From Methanogranum sp963676045 (lineage in GTDB: Archaea > Thermoplasmatota > Thermoplasmata > Methanomassiliicoccales > Methanomethylophilaceae), in assembly GCA_963676045.1 (NCBI GenBank), contig OY780938.1, forward strand, positions 1,530,786 to 1,594,785: a stretch of 64,000 nt of DNA, read 5' to 3'. The position numbers and the translations under genes are program-made. Below the pieces are notes generated by a model that searched no databases, was not told the DNA's origin, and was given only the letters and a program-made list of their open reading frames with translations. This document shows positions 62,101-64,000 of the stretch, piece by piece (positions within the stretch are counted from its first letter, which is position 1; each line of letters begins with the position of its first letter).

Positions 62101-63080
62101 CTGGATGGTCTTCTTCGAGTTCAGGGTATACGAAATCCTTCAATTATGGAACAAGCATAGCTAGCATAATATCCGATTTCGGTTCGAGTCCAACCAAGAC
62201 AGGTTACACATTCACATCTTGGTATCCGAATACAGGTACAAGTGGAACATCTACGATAATCACAGCATTGTGGAAAGCCAATGAATACGCAGTCTCATTC
62301 GACGGCAATGGATATACAAGCGGTTCGATGACCAATCAGTCGTTAACATACGATGCATATCAGAATCTGACATCGAATGGATACAGCAGGACAGGATACA
62401 CCTTCTCCGGATGGAGCACAACTCCGAACGGAGCTGTGGTCTATGCCAACGGGGCCAATGTTGGAAACCTCACATCAGTTTATGATGGAGTTGTCATTCT
62501 ATATGCACACTGGACCGTCAACGAGTACACCATATCGTTCGACTCCAACGGCGGCTCGGCAGTGGCTGACATAACACAGGACTACGGAACGTCGGTCTCC
62601 GCACCAGCGGATCCAACCAGGACGGGTTACACCTTCTCCGGATGGTACGACGGCTCGGCAGCCTACACGTTCACGACCATGCCAGCAGAGGACGTCGACC
62701 TCACAGCACACTGGACCGTCAACGAGTACACCATATCGTTCGACTCCAACGGCGGCTCGGCAGTGGCTGACATAACACAGGACTACGGAACGTCGGTCTC
62801 CGCACCAGCGGATCCAACCAGGACGGGTTACACCTTCTCCGGATGGTACGACGGCTCGGCAGCCTACACGTTCACGACCATGCCAGCAGAGGACGTCGAC
62901 CTCACAGCACACTGGACCGTCAACGAGTACACCATATCGTTCGACTCCAACGGCGGCTCGGCAGTGGCTGACATAACACAGGACTACGGAACGTCGGTCT
63001 CCGCACCAGCGGATCCTCCTGTGTTATGTCAGCCACTGCCGAGCCGCCGTTGGAGTCGAACGATATGGTGTACTCGTTGA
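59175..63080 (+). CDS. Secreted InlB-type (Listeria-Bacteroides) repeat protein, 3' end disrupted
   Basis: A 1301-residue surface protein. An N-terminal signal/anchor helix spans about residues 8-28. The rest is rich in Ser, Thr, Tyr and Gly and made of InlB_B/flg_new-type beta-grasp repeats with the pattern PTRSGYTFKYW...LYAVWTA. Two near-identical units (YAVSFDGNGYTSGSMTNQS) lie at 61810-62030 and 62285-62480, then the perfect 67-residue repeat starts at 62511. Beyond 63016 the frame reads antisense repeat DNA and stops after about 20 foreign residues, so the true C-terminus and any cell-wall anchor are missing. It is probably an adhesin-like protein. Confidence 0.82.
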   Translation: MRNKISVRSMVICALFVVMLSLGAIVIGYEKANDKVQFSSGESSDSGSVFTVTYYVSDSSGWEIYKTEYVSSGYATESSLNPADYGYTSFLGWYTTQTYDPSNTLTDRFDFNNQITGNISLYAQFSDKYLVTFTDKDGSIFKTMLCNPSESISSSTLTSIAKNLSPPSGKIFDHWYYGSSTVVTGSIVVNSNLDIKPSFVTAYYVVFVSSGTQVDPQIIATGNLATKPTDPTRSGYTFKYWSLTDGGSEYSFSTSVTSNTVLYAVWTANTVQYEVAYWFETANAITVAYDSSNPNSKYFDNGNFSYYGSSATKYAAAGSTITFTESNVNYSITGGKFLRSDTIVVSGTGTSVVNVYFYRVSYTYTFDISTYSGSGTFTSTMVWNGVTYTSGGSAYSFTAKLDQDISGLWPCLNDSANNIIASVKSGGWSGSTTTYYFIGWDPDFSSSTFVTKRFTLTTDMIPVDGKNGSVVALWSSTPTLRYVNYWFEVVDGNTYGKETTTYNNTSYYLSSYTQSYYTSSNSLNPKNITGLTYIGGGSSGNTSDFYYNYNTYVYTLNYMGAGTNSVTSLKYTQSLIEPQDPVYSGYVFQGWYTSATFAGDAYDFTNAKMPNNNLTLYAKWTINGHIVTLVFDNGTTTTAPINSNGTADLTSYYQVGTLYNTGSVPGDSDYYGIFQGWSWDVSTGDGSTIRVMYYDEIVVTKDITLYPVWKTADFTVSYTDGTTTVNDSNHYKYGVTVMAGQYPSGLKTPDTGKVFVGWSMTVGSNTVRVYPGNTFVITADTVLSAVYVSESLAVKVVLHSGDNSAGGTQSVSFYIQKNGTYTLPDSSGLFSYTGHTASGYWKDSSGNQYNFGRVLTTTEIANLISGNKIDFYALWTANTYAVSFDGNGYTSGSMTNQSFTYDVYQNLTSNGYSRTGYTFSGWSTTPNGAVVYANGANVGNLASVNGDTVKLYAVWHVNSYNVTIDLKGGSAVPIGSGWSSSSSGYTKSFNYGTSIASIISDFGSSPTKTGYTFTSWYPNTGTSGTSTIITALWKANEYAVSFDGNGYTSGSMTNQSLTYDAYQNLTSNGYSRTGYTFSGWSTTPNGAVVYANGANVGNLTSVYDGVVILYAHWTVNEYTISFDSNGGSAVADITQDYGTSVSAPADPTRTGYTFSGWYDGSAAYTFTTMPAEDVDLTAHWTVNEYTISFDSNGGSAVADITQDYGTSVSAPADPTRTGYTFSGWYDGSAAYTFTTMPAEDVDLTAHWTVNEYTISFDSNGGSAVADITQDYGTSVSAPADPPVLCQPLPSRRWSRTIWCTR
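62511..62983 (+). repeat. 201-bp tandem repeat array, forward arm
   Basis: Units begin with TGGACCGTCAACGAGTAC at 62511, 62712 and 62913, giving an exact period of 201 bases (67 codons). The copies appear identical to the base where they overlap. It encodes WTVNEYTISFDSNGGSAVAD and so on as part of the surface protein. Confidence 0.95.
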
Positions 63081-64000
63081 CGGTCCAGTGTGCTGTGAGG
63101 TCGACGTCCTCTGCTGGCATGGTCGTGAACGTGTAGGCTGCCGAGCCGTCGTACCATCCGGAGAAGGTGTAACCCGTCCTGGTTGGATCCGCTGGTGCGG
63201 AGACCGACGTTCCGTAGTCCTGTGTTATGTCAGCCACTGCCGAGCCGCCGTTGGAGTCGAACGATATGGTGTACTCGTTGACGGTCCAGTGTGCTGTGAG
63301 GTCGACGTCCTCTGCTGGCATGGTCGTGAACGTGTAGGCTGCCGAGCCGTCGTACCATCCGGAGAAGGTGTAACCCGTCCTGGTTGGATCCGCTGGTGCG
63401 GAGACCGACGTTCCGTAGTCCTGTGTTATGTCAGCCACTGCCGAGCCGCCGTTGGAGTCGAACGATATGGTGTACTCGTTGACGGTCCAGTGTGCTGTGA
63501 GGTCGACGTCCTCTGCTGGCATGGTCGTGAACGTGTAGGCTGCCGAGCCGTCGTACCATCCGGAGAAGGTGTAACCCGTCCTGGTTGGATCCGCTGGTGC
63601 GGAGACCGACGTTCCGTAGTCCTGTGTTATGTCAGCCACTGCCGAGCCGCCGTTGGAGTCGAACGATATGGTGTACTCGTTGACGGTCCAGTGTGCTGTG
63701 AGGTCGACGTCCTCTGCTGGCATGGTCGTGAACGTGTAGGCTGCCGAGCCGTCGTACCATCCGGAGAAGGTGTAACCCGTCCTGGTTGGATCCGCTGGTG
63801 CGGAGACCGACGTTCCGTAGTCCTGTGTTATGTCAGCCACTGCCGAGCCGCCGTTGGAGTCGAACGATATGGTGTACTCGTTGACGGTCCAGTGTGCTGT
63901 GAGGTCGACGTCCTCTGCTGGCATGGTCGTGAACGTGTAGGCTGCCGAGCCGTCGTACCATCCGGAGAAGGTGTAACCCGTCCTGGTTGGATCCGCTGGT
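62920..64000 (-). CDS. Partial repeat-protein gene on the minus strand, open at the window edge
   Basis: The minus strand is open from the window end to a stop at 62920 and encodes the same 67-residue InlB-type repeat. It contains a methionine at 63924, but that is inside the repeat and not a start. After the junction it continues antisense into the forward gene and ends with the same foreign tail (VLCQPLPSRRWSRTIWCTR) as the forward gene. It is either a second adhesin gene or an artefact copy of the first. Confidence 0.55.
   Translation of the reverse strand, partial: PADPTRTGYTFSGWYDGSAAYTFTTMPAEDVDLTAHWTVNEYTISFDSNGGSAVADITQDYGTSVSAPADPTRTGYTFSGWYDGSAAYTFTTMPAEDVDLTAHWTVNEYTISFDSNGGSAVADITQDYGTSVSAPADPTRTGYTFSGWYDGSAAYTFTTMPAEDVDLTAHWTVNEYTISFDSNGGSAVADITQDYGTSVSAPADPTRTGYTFSGWYDGSAAYTFTTMPAEDVDLTAHWTVNEYTISFDSNGGSAVADITQDYGTSVSAPADPTRTGYTFSGWYDGSAAYTFTTMPAEDVDLTAHWTVNEYTISFDSNGGSAVADITQEDPLVRRPTFRSPVLCQPLPSRRWSRTIWCTR
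62984..63016. repeat. Unpaired centre of the inverted repeat
   Basis: These 33 bases separate the two arms: 62983 and earlier pair with 63017 and later. The sequence is a piece of the forward repeat ending in GGATCC; at 63016/63017 the orientation flips without extra bases. Confidence 0.85.
63017..64000 (-). repeat. 201-bp tandem repeat array, inverted arm
   Basis: The same 201-base unit in opposite orientation, with TCCTGTGTTATGTCAG at 63017, 63218, 63419, 63620 and 63821 and running off the window. About 4.9 copies are visible, without differences that I can see. It is the reverse complement of the forward arm, with symmetry centre at 63000. Confidence 0.95.

Noticed and set aside
62499..62912. 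Minus-strand protein inside the forward repeat array (cysteine/valine-rich)
   Set aside because: It is an antisense shadow of the perfect repeat and has no independent support.
62511..64000. CRISPR array
   Set aside because: The repeats are 201 bases long, contiguous, in frame and coding; there are no short repeats with unique spacers.
1..64000. Amber codons read as pyrrolysine
   Set aside because: Methanomassiliicoccales can use UAG for pyrrolysine, but no methylamine methyltransferase gene is present and no conserved ORF here appears interrupted by an in-frame TAG.

Overview
This window looks like a methanogenic archaeon of the Thermoplasmata, most likely order Methanomassiliicoccales. 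It has an mcrBDGA operon without mcrC inside it, a separate atwA-mcrC-methanogenesis-marker operon, and a methylcobamide:coenzyme M methyltransferase of the MtaA/MtbA type. No Mtr, Fwd or Mer genes are seen here. Archaeal signals (TATA boxes about 25 bases upstream of leaderless starts, GGTGA/GGAGG ribosome binding sites, ATGA overlaps) and archaeal proteins (SepF, RecJ-like DHH nuclease, RtcB) agree. Genus and species cannot be read from the sequence. Everything below comes from reading the sequence; no search was run.

Region 1 (1-12.9 kb) is housekeeping. It holds an mtxX end followed by queD-queC-queE (preQ0 for archaeosine), an Mrp/NifX-like iron-sulfur pair, VOC and flavodoxin-like proteins, PUA-SepF-HD phosphohydrolase, RtcB, tRNA-His, argF, a RecJ-like nuclease and a phosphoesterase.

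Region 2 (12.9-30.8 kb) is the methanogenesis core: the CoM methyltransferase, a DUF169 protein, mcrBDGA with a structured leader, a DUF2098-like gene, the McrA thioglycine enzyme YcaO, and a three-gene regulator operon. This regulator operon is divergent from atwA-mcrC-mmp3-mmp6-mmp5-mmp15-mmp17-mmp7-DUF123. Together these genes build, modify and reductively activate MCR.

Region 3 (31-42.4 kb) holds a DUF2975/HTH pair, a tandem GlcD-like flavoprotein of 906 residues, a HAD phosphatase, and a feo iron-uptake operon with a palindromic operator. It continues with RNase P RNA, a TetR regulator, tRNA-Leu, a membrane protein, and an AnfO-like gene coupled to a repeat protein.

Region 4 (42.6-54.6 kb) is a complete-looking Mo-type nitrogenase locus: nifH-I1-I2-D-K, nifE, a nifN-nifX fusion, a [2Fe-2S] ferredoxin, a DNA-binding protein with a periplasmic-binding-protein-like domain, and modABC. 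All FeMo-co and P-cluster ligands that I could place are present. nifB and nifV are not in the window. The nifH and modA upstream regions share a 12-base motif.

Region 5 (54.7-64 kb) has a TetR-radical SAM operon, two adjacent internally duplicated membrane proteins of equal length (376 residues), and a large secreted InlB-type repeat protein. That protein runs into a perfect 201-bp tandem repeat, which then inverts at about 63000 into the same repeat on the opposite strand. The inversion is either an assembly/amplification artefact or a real rearrangement, and it destroys the 3' ends of both genes.
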